DNA of 64,000 nucleotides from positions 124,001-188,000 of the forward strand of contig VCJN01000051.1 of assembly GCA_006384855.1 (NCBI GenBank), given 5' to 3'. Source of the DNA: Tetraselmis striata. Its lineage: Eukaryota > Chlorophyta > Chlorodendrophyceae > Chlorodendrales > Chlorodendraceae. Below are positions 23,880-35,629 of this stretch, one piece after another; position 1 is the first letter of the stretch; each line of letters begins with the position of its first letter. The notes under the pieces were generated by a model that made no database searches, was not told the origin of the DNA, and worked only from the letters and a program-made list of their open reading frames with translations. The position numbers and the translations under genes are program-made.

Positions 23880-25100
23880 GGTAACACGTTGCGGGTGAGG
23901 CGGCAGGTGCGCCTCGTCCGGGGGTTCACCGGACGGCGGGAGGGCGAGCTGCCGCCGAGGTCAGCTCACCGCGGCCCCGCCATCCACGGTCTTGATGCGC
24001 GCGATTCTTGGAACATCATCATCATGATGAGCGACCAGCGGAGTATAGGGTGATCCCACCCAGGCCAATAAGTGAAGGGTTTCTAGGGTTTGAAAGCATG
24101 CTGCTGCCGCAAGCAAAATCCCCTTTAGCCACTTAATACACAATTAAGTTAATACAGAGTATTTTAGTATCAAGTGATCGTGGGGTCATGTGACCCTAAA
24201 AGAGAACGCTGAACAACAGAGAACAGCTGGCCGCGCTTGTTTGCCGGTTAGGAATCGACGGCAACCGGGGCGCGGGATTTCGACGGGATTTCGGGGTGCG
24301 GGTCGACCCTGTCATCTGTCAATTGACAGGTTCCAATGTCCATGAAGGTTGCATGGAAATATAGAGAACATCATGTGTCCTCACTCCTGACATCATTGTC
24401 AGGCAGATTGTGCTGCCCACATATAGTAGTTGTACTACGAACGACATTATACCGGAATTACCTGTTCCAATTAACAGAATATGCGAAGTGCAGTTTCACA
24501 ACCAGCGCGGGCGCAGTATGCGTATGATGTAATGCGAAACGAACTTGATAGTGCGGCATCAATCGCTCATACAAAGTGCAATAGAAAATCGCAAACACAC
24601 AGTCAATGGCACTCGACGTTGCATTCGCTCGTTACTCTTCGCTCCAAATTACATGCCCGTGCAAATTCTGCATAATGTCCAATTCTCCAGTCTACCCACT
24701 CTAGAGAGACATGATCGCACGTTCGATAAGATGGATTTGGGAATGGGTTTTTCTAGTTAAAGAAATACCCAGCCAAAATTTCCGCACACGGAATTTTAAG
24801 ACAGAATTTTAAGAAAGAATGCCATTTTCGCAGGCTTTTCGTCCTACACTCAATGGCCATCAACGCAAAACATTATTGATATATTTGGCACAAGGCAGCA
24901 TTGGCCCATGGTCTTTGCACTACTATTGCCACATCAGCAGATTTTGGTGACCCAAGTATATTTATAGTGAAAGAAGTCGGAGGGAGCGCACGGCGAGTAG
25001 GCGTACGCTACGCTCCCGTTCCTTGTGCCGTGCCTTCGCCGCTCTTGTGGAGGCCGCTGCACATGTCTCTGAAGAGCGCACAGAGTGGTGATATGGACTG
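23880..25100. other. AT-richer intergenic region
   Basis: No gene or recognised element. It must contain the promoter of paralogue B near 23880-24100. Base composition drops clearly after about 24050. Confidence 0.45.
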
Positions 25101-25240
25101 GCTTCCGGTCAACTTTGGATTATTTTCTTGGAGCAAGCCAAGCTTAAAGTTTGGTCAGCTTTGGTCAACTTTGGATCAATTTCGGATTTTTTACTTGGCA
25201 CAATGCCATAGCAAGCCAATCCAGGCTTCGGAGTGCATAT

Positions 25241-25415
<175 letters not shown>

Positions 25416-25670
25416 CACTGCAAACCACGGGCAAAAATGCGGACAGCCGGGTGCACGGCGATCAGTTGCTGCGGCCTTTTACCCGGGCGGTGAATAACAT
25501 ATTTGGTCAGCTTTCGGTCAGATGTTGATTCTTTGCTTGGCGCAATGCCGGAGCAAGCCAGTCCAGGCTTCAACTTTGGTCAGTTTTGGTCAACTTTTCG
25601 TGAGGTTTGGATTTTTTGCTTGGCCCTAAATAAGCCAGTCGCAGGCCAGTCCAGGCTTCGGAGTGCAGGC

Positions 25671-25671
<1 letters not shown>

Positions 25672-25759
<88 letters not shown>
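25672..25759. repeat. (CA)n microsatellite, about 88 bp
   Basis: Pure CA dinucleotides, the shorter counterpart of the tract at 25241-25413 in the duplicated unit. Confidence 0.98.
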
Positions 25760-25760
<1 letters not shown>

Positions 25761-26204
25761 ACTGCAAACCGCGTGCACTAATGCGGGACTATTAGGTGCA
25801 CGACGTCCAGGAGTTGCGGCCTTTTGACCCGGGCAGGGAATAAGGTGTACAGTAGTGTTTACCGGGCTGAATCGTCGAAACTACTAATACTGCAACAGAC
25901 TGCGTGCCTTTCCCAAGGGCAAACACAGCTGAGGACGATGTACGATGTTCTAGGATTTTCCGGTGACTGTGTGGGACACAGCCCCAAGGCAATCCCGGCC
26001 TTTCAGCCCGAGTCAATATGCCAGCTGATAAATTTCATTTTCTCCACTGTGTTGGCAGCCATCTCCTCCTGCACAGATCACAAAATCACATATTTAGATT
26101 GAGTACTCCATGCTAGACTTTACTCATAATGTAAACCCAGCTTGTATGCGTTATGAACGTATCACACTAATGACGTGGATGCACTTTGTCAAACTTATCA
26201 TACA

Positions 26205-26552
26205 CATAAATTTTGAGTCAAAACTATCCACTTTCATACAAGTACATGCATACAAGTAATATACATACATTATCTTCCATACTACAGCATGTCACGCAAT
26301 GCCGAGGACAATGACGATGCTGAACACACGATTAAAGGGCATCGATTAACATCTGTGGTATACGATAACTAGCTACAACGTCCGGTGCCCAATATGTGAC
26401 CATATAGTCGACTCAACATTTTCGTAAACATAAATTTTGACAAAAAAAAATAATCCACTTTCATACAACTTCTTTAACATCATTTGTCATACTGCAACAT
26501 GTCACGCAACAACGAGGACAATGACGATGCCGAACATATGATGCGCATCACG
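26205..26552. repeat. Tandem duplication, about 125-bp unit, period about 217 bp
   Basis: ACATAAATTTTGA, CCACTTTCATACAA and CATGTCACGCAA..CGAGGACAATGACGATG occur in the same order at about 26207-26340 and 26427-26552. Confidence 0.75.
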
Positions 26553-26654
26553 TTTTCATAACAGAGTCGCACCATTCGGTACCCTACCAAGGGCAATTAA
26601 AATTCCAAATAAATAACCGTATATATATTATACTCGGACTCAGAAGATACTCCG

Positions 26655-27310
26655 CGTGAGGGAGGCACAAAAACAGAGACAGACAGCTCCGTGAGGACCT
26701 CCAAAGACAAAAAAGAAACAAAACGAGTAGAGACAGACAGACAGTTGCACATGTCCGGAACTCAACATGTTGTTGGAACATGACCTACAAACACAGCGCC
26801 CGAGACAAGTGACCCAATACGCAGACCGGATGAAAGGACAGAGCAAGGCGGTGGCTACATGCGTCAACATAGTGGCGGCAATAACGAACCTCAGGTGTGG
26901 CGGGGCAGTTGGCGCGACAGTACTGATGCCAATCAAAGAGACGATACGCCGCAGTGGAAGAGACTGCTGATGCACGCGCGAGGGAAGCACAGAAACAGAG
27001 ACAGACAGCTTGGTGAGGACCTCCAAAGACAAAAGAGAGTCAGACAGATACTTGCGCGGGACATGGACCTGCTCGAAACGACGACTCGGCACATGACCTA
27101 CAAACACAGCGCCCGAGACGAGCGACCGAATACGCGCACCGGGTCAATAGACACAGAAAGCTGGTAGCTACAGGCATCACACACCACAGTGGCGGCGGCA
27201 ACGAACCTCGTCATACAGGTGGGCGGCGATGCAGTTGGCGCGACAACTATGTCGCCGATCAGAACGCCGACAGGCCGCGCAACGGTAGGGCTCGTTTCTG
27301 CACGCGAGCC
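26655..27310. repeat. Tandem duplication, about 320-bp unit
   Basis: Unit 1 starts near 26658 and unit 2 near 26980. Shared blocks include ACAGAGACAGACAGCT, GAGGACCTCCAAAGACAAAA, GACCTACAAACACAGCGCCC and GCAGTTGGCGCGACA. No coding potential was recognised. Confidence 0.8.
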
Positions 27311-28262
27311 CGACCACGGAAAACCACGCTCCACACATGTCCCAAACCACTAGCGGTGCCTGTCGTAACCAAGAAGCAGACAAAACACGTTAGGTGACCA
27401 GGTACTTCCTATTCTGTCCTGCTATGCCTCTGTAAGCAGGCCGTGCTTGCGCGGCAGGAGAGGGATAACAAGGGAACGAGAAACATACCGTAAAATGGCG
27501 AACCACGCACAGCTGCGGCGGGCGTCACACCTCCAGAACAAGCGCTTCAAATTCGTCGAACACTGCCACATGTACCTGCTCTGCCTATACGGCGGCGATA
27601 ACATATTATGCGCTCAGGGATATGCGCGAGTGCTGGGTGTGTGCGCGGTGGGAGAGAACGGCCATCGTGCTGGTAGATCCTGCTCGGAACAGAATAGCCC
27701 AAATGGCCCACAATGCATCCCGACCAGCAGGTAGGGAACGGTGCGCGTAGGGTGCGACTGCCTTCTTCCGATATGCCGTATGATATACACCAATCAAAAT
27801 TACGAAAAAAGCCCACTCAGCACGAACACATCTTTGGTATGTCATTTCGTCGAAGCATGCATGTACACGCTACATTACGATCACACCGCGCAAAGCGACC
27901 GAGAACCTTTATCTTAATCTTAGTTCATTCATCCGTGGCATCACATCACCCAATCTTAGAGGCACAAATACCGGTCATCACCGGCCTCGTACACCTCACG
28001 TTGCATCCGCGACGCAGTGATACTTAATGCCACAACATTTGCGCGTACAGCTACGATTTAACCTTTTCTGATATGTGAAAATACGCTTTATCGTACGAAG
28101 ATATGTAAAATTCACAAATTTTACCTTTTTGCTGCCTTTCGGTTTACGAGGGGACACGATACAAAACACTTTTGGGAAAAGTCCTCCACTCTGGCAAGCC
28201 TCGTATAGCCGCACCGACATTCGTAAACACGAAGCTTTTTCCGAAGCACTTTACTAGGACTA

Positions 28263-29600
28263 TTAGTGATTACATGAGCTAGACGCAACATTCAAGAAAT
28301 CCACACAGAAATCCAAAAGGAAATCCAGAAGGAAATCCAGCTACGGGCCAACAGAGGCGGGAACCGCCATGGTAGCCTCCGACCAGGCATCGCCACCAGC
28401 CAGCCGCCGCTCCACGCAGTAGGGACGCTCTCCCCAGCACACAATCCCGGGCCACTCCAATAGCGGCACTAGGCCGAATGTAATGTGAAGGCGCCGACAG
28501 GAAAGGAGCTTCGAAGTTGAGGTCTCGCAGCAAGGAGCGGAAGTGGGGGGGTCCAACCCACTAGGACTATTCACGTGCTCCGGCAGCTTGGATATGTGAT
28601 TACATGTGCTAGCTGCAAAATTCAAGAAATCCATGCAGAAATCCAGAAGAAAATCTAGCTACGGGCCACAAGAGGCGGGGAACCGCCATGACAGCCACCG
28701 ATCAGGCATCGCCACCAGCCAGCCGCCGCTCCACGCAGTAGGGACGCTCTCTTCAGCACACAATCCGGGGCCACTCCAATAGCGGCACTAGGCCGAATGT
28801 GATGTGAAGGCGCTGACAGGAAAGGGGTTTCGAAGTAGAGGTCTCGCAGCAAGGAGCGGAAGTGGGGGGGTCCAACCCAGAACGGGGCGCCACGGGCGTG
28901 CAACAGACCCAGCGCCAAATCCGCCGCCAGCTCGGTCGCGTCCCCTTCCGCCAAACGTAGAACGCCTTCCACAGCACAACATCCCGGGCCACTCCAATAG
29001 CGGCACTAGGCCAAACGTGATGTGGAGGCGCCAACAGGACAGGAAGGGAGAGAGTGCTCAACGATTAGGGAATGGAGAGCCGACCGGGCCAACAACGACG
29101 TAAGACGCCGGTGTCCAGTGCGCGCTGTTCCGCCCAGCGCCAAATCCGCCGCCAGCTCGGTCGCGTCCCCTTCCGCCGAACGTAGAACTTCCTTCCCAGC
29201 ACAACATCCCGGGCCACTCCAATAGCGGCACTAGGCCGAATGTGATGTGGAGGCGCCGACAGGACAGGAAGGGAGAGGGTGCTCAAAGAACAGCGAACGG
29301 GGAGTTGACCGGGCCAGCAACGACGTAAGACGCCGGTGTCCAGCGCGCGCTGTTCCGCCCAGCGCCAGATCCGCCGCCAGCTCGGCCGCGTCCCGTTCCG
29401 CCAAACGTAGAACTCCCTTCCCAGCACAACATCCCAGGCCACTCCAATAGCGGCACTAGGCCGAATGTGATGTGGAGGCGCCGACATGACATGAAGGGAG
29501 AGGGTGCTCAAAGAACAGCGAACGGGGACTTGACCGGACCAGCAACGACGTGAGACGCCGGTGTCCAACTCACACTGCTCCTCCGCGGCAGTGGCAGCAC
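28263..29600 (-). repeat. Tandem array of five diverged units, possibly LINE 3' UTR repeats
   Basis: A core starting CACTCCAATAGCGGCACTAG recurs at about 28453, 28772, 28990, 29215 and 29440; the last three spacings are 218, 225 and 225 bp. The array starts with TGATTACATGAGCTAG at about 28266 and has a variant at about 28597. The same 16 bases begin the LINE-like fragment at 46824. On the minus strand these would be the 3' terminus of an element, so the array is likely related to that LINE family. Confidence 0.7.
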
Positions 29601-30023
29601 GGGCGGGGCCAAGGCTACCAAGGCGCCACCCGTGCACGATCCCCGCCCCCATCCCCAGCCGGGGGTGGAGGCGGAAGAAGGGCCCGCGATTCCGAGGCCC
29701 GAGGACGGTCGTCGGGCCCGCCCAGGCGGTGGGTGGGTCGGTCGGTAATCAGCCTGGATATCAGCGTGCTAAATACTAGAATACTGTGTCGCGGCGACCC
29801 TGACGCGATTATCCTGTGCATTTTTAACAGTATTCTAGTGTTCCTTGGGGGGCAGATAACATCTCCTAATAAATATGTTGGGGCTTTGTTGGTTGCACCT
29901 AATGGGTGCAGTCTGATTTGTGCCCACGGCCAGTTTTTACAAATTGCCCTTCCGGCATGAGTCCAATCTGTCCAAATTGAACACCACTACCCGCCGAGCC
30001 CACGACGATAACAAACAAGCGCA
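29601..30023. other. Short intergenic stretch
   Basis: GC-rich up to about 29750, then AT-richer. Nothing recognised. Confidence 0.4.
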
Positions 30024-30980
30024 TCACGAACCGTACCTGAACCGGTAGTCGTACCATACCACGTACGCGAGTAGCAGCGACCGATGCTCAGCGTCCTCAC
30101 TCTCTACTCTGCAAGGACCTGTTATCTTTATTTGGGGGGACGGTAGCTCGGGCCCGCCAGTCCCCTCGCTAGCCTCGTAGTGGGGAGCTGCGGCCTTGGC
30201 CTGGGACTGGATCTTTAGGTTCCGCGTTAAACGCTTCCCCATGATGAAAGCAAACCGGACCACGAAGTTCTTGGCCAGATCCTTGGCCGATGCCAATGTG
30301 AGCCCCTCGTACTCGTCTGCGTGATCCGGGGGATATGTCATCTTGGTGATCACCTGGTTGGCATGCATGTTCGTTGCCACACCGCTGGTGTCCATGCCGG
30401 ATACCAGATCGACCGCGCGCTTGCACATGAGACCCAGCGCGGCCGTGATGATAGAGATCGTGTTGAAATCCAGTGGGACTTCGGAGCCCTGGACGTTGAA
30501 CCGGTGCATAAACATGCTAGTCAGGGTGTCGAGCATCCAGCCGCGCTCGTACTCAATCTCGTGGTCCGCCTTTAGCGCGGAGATCACCTTGTTGATGTCT
30601 ACTTTGAGGAGGCTGTGACCTTTCTGGATAACCATGAGGATCTCCATCTCAGCGACGACCAAGTTGATCAGCTCCGACTCGTAGAACGAGTTGAGGAACG
30701 TAATGATATGATGGATCGCGGCCAGCGGGTGAGACGTGGTGATCGGCCGGATCATCTTGGTGTCGTGCATCTCAACCAAGTCCGCTGTGAGGCTGGTGCG
30801 CAGGGTCGTGCGTTTGCCGTTGGTTGGGTCCCAGGCGCCCTCGGCCATGTCCAGGATCTGCGTGGTGAGATTGGCCACGCGGCCCTTGAACTGGGTAACC
30901 GTGCGCAGCTGGGACTCGAGCTCGATCTGGAGATTCGTCATGCGCGGCTCAATGCGCTGCAGTCGTGCCATGGCACGCAT
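30024..30980 (-). CDS. Unrecognised intronless reading frame, 318 residues
   Basis: A single open frame from ATG 30980 (a second ATG lies three codons later). It is mostly helical in appearance, with a heptad-like start (MTNLQIELESQLRTVTQFKG), a hydrophobic middle (SELINLVVAEMEILMVI) and a basic segment MGKRLTRNLKIQSQAKAAA. No signal peptide or catalytic motif is seen and I know no matching family. The frame stays open upstream for about 40 more codons to about 31090, so a splice acceptor or an earlier start is possible. A second open stretch lies upstream on the same strand (31359-31114) with an acidic run EIEDIEDIEGAGD. Codon use is less GC-biased than in the clear host exons, which hints at transfer or element origin. 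Host gene, integrated element and chance are all open. Confidence 0.45.
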   Translation of the reverse strand: MRAMARLQRIEPRMTNLQIELESQLRTVTQFKGRVANLTTQILDMAEGAWDPTNGKRTTLRTSLTADLVEMHDTKMIRPITTSHPLAAIHHIITFLNSFYESELINLVVAEMEILMVIQKGHSLLKVDINKVISALKADHEIEYERGWMLDTLTSMFMHRFNVQGSEVPLDFNTISIITAALGLMCKRAVDLVSGMDTSGVATNMHANQVITKMTYPPDHADEYEGLTLASAKDLAKNFVVRFAFIMGKRLTRNLKIQSQAKAAAPHYEASEGTGGPELPSPQIKITGPCRVESEDAEHRSLLLAYVVWYDYRFRYGS

Positions 30981-31113
30981 GCCGAGGTGCAGAGCCTCCC
31001 GCGCGGTGGGCCCGTCATGGTCTGCCGCTGATATTGCGAGTTGATTTGCCTCGCGCTGATCTTTGGCGTGAGGACTCCCGCTTTGCAGCTGCTAGGTTTC
31101 GATCTCGGCTTCA

Positions 31114-31470
31114 TCAGGCGCGGTCATGCATGCCGGCTGCGGCCATGATGACCGGGTCCCCGGCGCCCTCGATATCCTCGATATCCTCGATCTCGTCATT
31201 GGTATCTCCGGTGACGTCCTTGCCGCTGCTGCCCTCCGCCTGGCCGGACAGTGTGGTCTTGCCCTTTTTGGACTTGCTGCCTGCCTTCCGTAGGCCTGGG
31301 GCGATGAACATAGCGTACGTGAGTGAGCCAAGCATCCAACGGGGATCCCCCAGCTCCAATTCTTTGCCGTGCGCATCGCCACCCGAAAACGTCCCAGCTG
31401 CAAAGCCATGGCAAAAATGGAAAACGACCTCGGCCGCACGAGTAGGGAAACCACATTACCGAGGGGCTGT
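31114..31470 (-). CDS. Possible upstream exon or ORF of the 30024-30980 unit
   Basis: The minus frame reads ELGDPRWMLGSLTYAMFIAP, then a Lys/Gly-rich stretch and an acidic run before a stop at about 31114. It may start after an acceptor (GGCTTTGCAG at about 31400). The compositional change from hydrophobic to charged looks protein-like, but there is no family match. Confidence 0.3.
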
Positions 31471-31499
31471 CTGTCGCTGCCTGATGTTGTAGCGCATGT

Positions 31500-32872
31500 G
31501 CGCGGCACGACGACTCACTACCGGGTGGATGAACCTCGGTTCGGATTTGTTCAGCCTCAGTGACCCTCGCGCGCACAAGTACGCGAAGCCGCTGCCGAGG
31601 GCAGCGAGCTAGAAGATGGCATACGACCTGCTGGTGGCTGTCCTAAGTAGCTCCCCGGCCGGGAGCGCAGGGCTCGCGGGCGATGGGGCAGCCCGTACTA
31701 AAACTTGATGGTACCACTTGCCTAATTGGTTAAAACCACTAAACACCGTACGGGTCGCACTAGGACAGGTAAATACGTTAGCAAACCCCATAAACACATG
31801 AAGATCATACACAAGTATGCCGTCTGACTACATGACACGCGTACAACTATGGCAGTGTCTTATTTTATTCCGGCCCACTCTCGGATGACCAACGTGTGGT
31901 CGCTAATAAGGATCATGTAGCGACTAGCAAGTGTAATAATCCTGATCTGCTACGTAAAACTATTCTTACGGGTGCTATGTGTATGTGACTGGGGGGGGGG
32001 GGGGGGGGGGGCGGGGGCGGCTCCGCCGGCCACTACGCGCCACTGTTTGGGAAATAAATGACAACGGCGCTGCGAGCACTACATGTACTCTCAGGCCCAC
32101 CCTCACATTCGCAAGCGCAGTAGCACCAGTTCTAACGGCGTTGTGCCCGTTCTTTAGGCCCGCGCACTACTGTGACTCACTGCGCAAACTGAATGTATTA
32201 ATCCTTTACCAAAATCTGTAACTTACGATGAGAGTGCTCCGCAAGCTACGTACAGCTATATCCACATTCGGTATTAAATGAAAACGCCCGTCTATTGACA
32301 TTTTGTGTGCTGCTGGCAAAAAATTAGGGCTTAAGTAAACCATTAAACCCTAAACTGGTAGCAACACGAATCGCAAACTTGTGAGCGAATAAGCCGGACG
32401 CAACGTACATGAACGACGTGTTCGGGAACTTCTGGGCTCTAACCCAGGCGTGGCACCCAGGACTTTTTGAGATCTGCACGACCGGGTTATTTCGGGTCTC
32501 TACCCTGTGGCACCAGTGGTGCAGGGTTTACTATGATGATCATTTACTGATTTTTCGTCGCTAAACACTTATTTACACCAACGAAAATATCCTTGCCCGT
32601 AATCCGTACCGGTAGCACCTGTAAGGTTTAATCCTTACCAACAGTCGCTGTTTGTGAATACTTTCGCTGCTTGTAGCGAAGCAGTGACTCACTGCTTGAC
32701 AGACAAGTGACAGCCCCTTTTTAATCCTAGGGCCAAAGTCAAGCAAGCACGCACATCGATGCAGCATCTCCCTCACCTGTAGCCATATTTGATGGGAATC
32801 CGAGTTGTGATATGACACCACCATAATCGATATTCGCAAGTATTTCAAAATACACCTGGGCTTCGCCCCCAT
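31500..32872. other. Intergenic region
   Basis: Nothing recognised apart from a G run of about 23 at 31989-32011. The 3' UTR of the Cys-rich gene lies at its right end. Confidence 0.45.
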
Positions 32873-35629
32873 CTACAGCACAGTCAGCGCCATGGCCGCA
32901 GTTGCCGCAAGCGTGCTGAGGCAGCCACGTAGGCTGAGGCCCGCAGAGGTAGGAGTGCCAGTGGTGGGCGGCGGCGTGGCCTCCCCGCACGGCTGGCCCA
33001 GCCAGCGCTGCTGCAGCCGGGCGATGCGCTCTGCAACGGGGTCGCCCTCATCAAACAAAACGTAGCCCGCTTCGTCGTGCGTCGTCGCCGTCTCCACGCG
33101 CGCGTTGGCCACCATTTCCGACATGTCAGCTTTAGCGGCAGGCACATCCTCTTGCTCCTCCCATGGGGGGATGTCCTCCATTATGTCATCATACACGTGG
33201 TCCTCGCTGTAGTAATCCGGCAGATAATCCCCTTCATATGTGCTGCAAAGCCACCATAGCTGTCAGCATTGGCCACCGAAGTAGCTACGGCATGAACTTG
33301 GGGTTAAAAGCGGGGGGGGGGGGGGGGGGGGTGCGTGTATTTGACGGGGTTGAAGGCAGGGCGTACCTGTCAGGCAGGCGGCAGGGAAGCTCCTGCAACG
33401 TTTGGCAACACGCAGCGGAGCTGGATTGCGCGTCTAGCTCTTCATTGGGCCCACTTGTGAAGCCGCCGCTGCCGCACGTCTCCAGGACAGGGGCGTAGCA
33501 GCTGCAAACTATGTCGTCCAGGTACTGGCGGGCGTTCTGTGGGCGCGGCGAGGGCAGGGCGCAGGGGAATGTCTCGGTGAAATAAGGTAGAGCGATAAAC
33601 TGTGAATGATGCATGTGACGATACTAGGGATACTCGTGCAATGGGTATTTGTACATAAGTACCTTATCAGGAACATCATTATGGCATTTCAAAGGTATAC
33701 CTTTACACACTTCATGGAATGAAACAAAGATACAGGGGGACCAGAAATAAATGTCCTGCACGCAGAGGCCACTCTCGCGCACCTGCAGCTGGCTGAACAC
33801 ACTGCACTCGCCGGGCACGCGCTCGGTGCCCACCAGCACCGCCCACTCCTCACGGCACTCGGGCGCGCAAAGCTGCGCGGAGCGCTGCAGCAGCCAGCTG
33901 TGCACATCGCCCTCCAGCGCGATGCCAAATGCATTGACGAAATCCAGCGCGCCGCAGGTTGGCTGCGCAGACAGGCAGCAGCCTCAGCTTTCCTCAGGGT
34001 GCAATCCTGAGAGGCTCACTCACAGGCACAGAGGGCCGCACCTCCAGCTTCCTCTGGCAGCGCTGCCATGCACAGTCCTCCGCGATGATACCGATGATGT
34101 CGTGGCTGCTGTCGCACAGCTGCGGCCCCGCGTCCAGGGCAGCAATGCTCAGATACTGCAGTGCATGTCATTTTGCCAAGGCCGGGCGCTGCCATCCCTG
34201 CCCATTACCCCCCCCCCCTTTCCATCCCGCGCTCACCTGGGAGCTGATTGAAGTCATGCAGCTCTGCGTGCAGGATGCGGCGGGCGCGTCGTTGTCGTCG
34301 GCGCGCTCCTCCGTGAGGTCGCACGGCACGCTGATTGAGTTGAAGCACTGCGCAGTCCCAGAGGGAGGGGGGGGGTATGTGGCAGTGAGCTCGGAGCAGC
34401 TACCGAGGCGAGGGATTATTTGCATGCAGGCAGAAGGGCGGCGCAGGGGTGGTGGGCAGGTTCCGGTACCGTCAGCCCACGGCAGGTGCTCCCTGTGGGA
34501 CCGAGCTCTCCGACAAAGTCCTCGATCTCGGTGCCGCGGCAGTCCACACCTGCAGCACGACAGCACGTGGACGTGTCAGGCGCGGAGGCTGACTACATAC
34601 TTGAGGCCCGACGGAACTGCACGGCATACTGCCTCAGTGCTCCTAAGGCAATAATAATAACAACAATTCCCATGAGATGTCTCCGCTTCTCAGGCAGATA
34701 AGCAGGGGATTGTTACTCTGTTTATGAGGCTGGGTTTGCTAGTGGGTGTGTGGGTAGTACCGGTGCGGTGATAATGGGGTGATAAAGGAGGGGTGACAAA
34801 GTGCGGTGATAAGCGGGGTGCTCAGAGGGAGAGGGACAGCGCACTCTCAACTGCCGCCCTGCAAGCGTCTGAGCAGAGCAACGCCGCGTCCACCGCCTCC
34901 GCCTCCGCGGGGTTATACACGAAGGCGTCGGTGACTGGCAGGCGGCCGCACTGCTGCGCCACGTTGCGCTCGCAAACGAGGGCCTGGCGTGCGAGCGAAG
35001 CCCCAGGGGTCAGCGCACATGCCACGACACACTCAGGTGAGGCGCGAAGCACGCACGCGTCGCCGCCTCAGTGCCGTCAGCGCTGCCGCACCGCTGTGCC
35101 GCTTGTCGACCCCGCGACGACAACATATCTTTATTCTTTAGTCCGTACTAGTACCCGGTTCCGGTACCGGTCGCGACTGCCAAAAGCATAGCATGAACTA
35201 TCTTTTCGTCTCGCCTGTGCGGTGCATCAAGGCAGGATCGCCCGAACGACTGCTTTCCAACCCGCCCGGCCTCGCCCTCACATCTTTCCACGAAATGGCC
35301 CTCCCCTGACAACACCCCCTGAAACTCCGTATAAGGGTTATATATTCATACGAGTTAGTCCGGCGGCATATGCTGGTGAGCGCTCCTGGATATCTCCAGC
35401 ATAAATAATGAGACACCGCCGGTATTGATTATCCGACCGGCGGCACGGCGTTGACCCGGTTGACGTTGCGGGTTCAGTTCACCATCTCCTCGGTCGGAAC
35501 CTTCTCGCCCGCCAGCGGCTCGTCCATTCCACCTGGCTGTGCACTGGCCGGTCCAGCACCAGCAAGCAGTAGCAACAGTGCAAGCATGGTTCCAGCCAGC
35601 CTGCGCCCGTCGCCTCCAGGTGACACCAT
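32873..35629 (-). CDS. Secreted Cys-rich, probably GPI-anchored surface protein, 452 residues, eight exons
   Basis: Exons (minus) 35629-35483, 35031-34845, 34549-34470, 34347-34237, 34155-34042, 33962-33783, 33536-33367 and 33242-32873 close in frame. The start at 35629 gives a clear signal peptide (LAGTMLALLLLLAGAGPASA, residues 11-30). The mature part has about 27 Cys. A loose repeat is visible: a Cys pair spaced by one to three residues, followed by a helix and another Cys (LLCSDACRAAVESVDC; SCTQSC; QLCAPECREEWAVL; IVCSCYAPVLETC). The last exon is acidic, then Thr/Pro-rich, and ends in a hydrophobic tail (STLAATAAMALTVL) with small residues before it, as in GPI-anchor signals. I know no named family. 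Exon 2 uses a weak acceptor (CCTGAG), the least certain join. The likely site is the cell surface or flagellar membrane; the function is unknown. Confidence 0.72.

Noticed and set aside
28263-29600. CRISPR array
   Set aside because: Repeats are long (over 200 bp), diverged and in a eukaryotic genome; there are no short uniform repeats with unique spacers.
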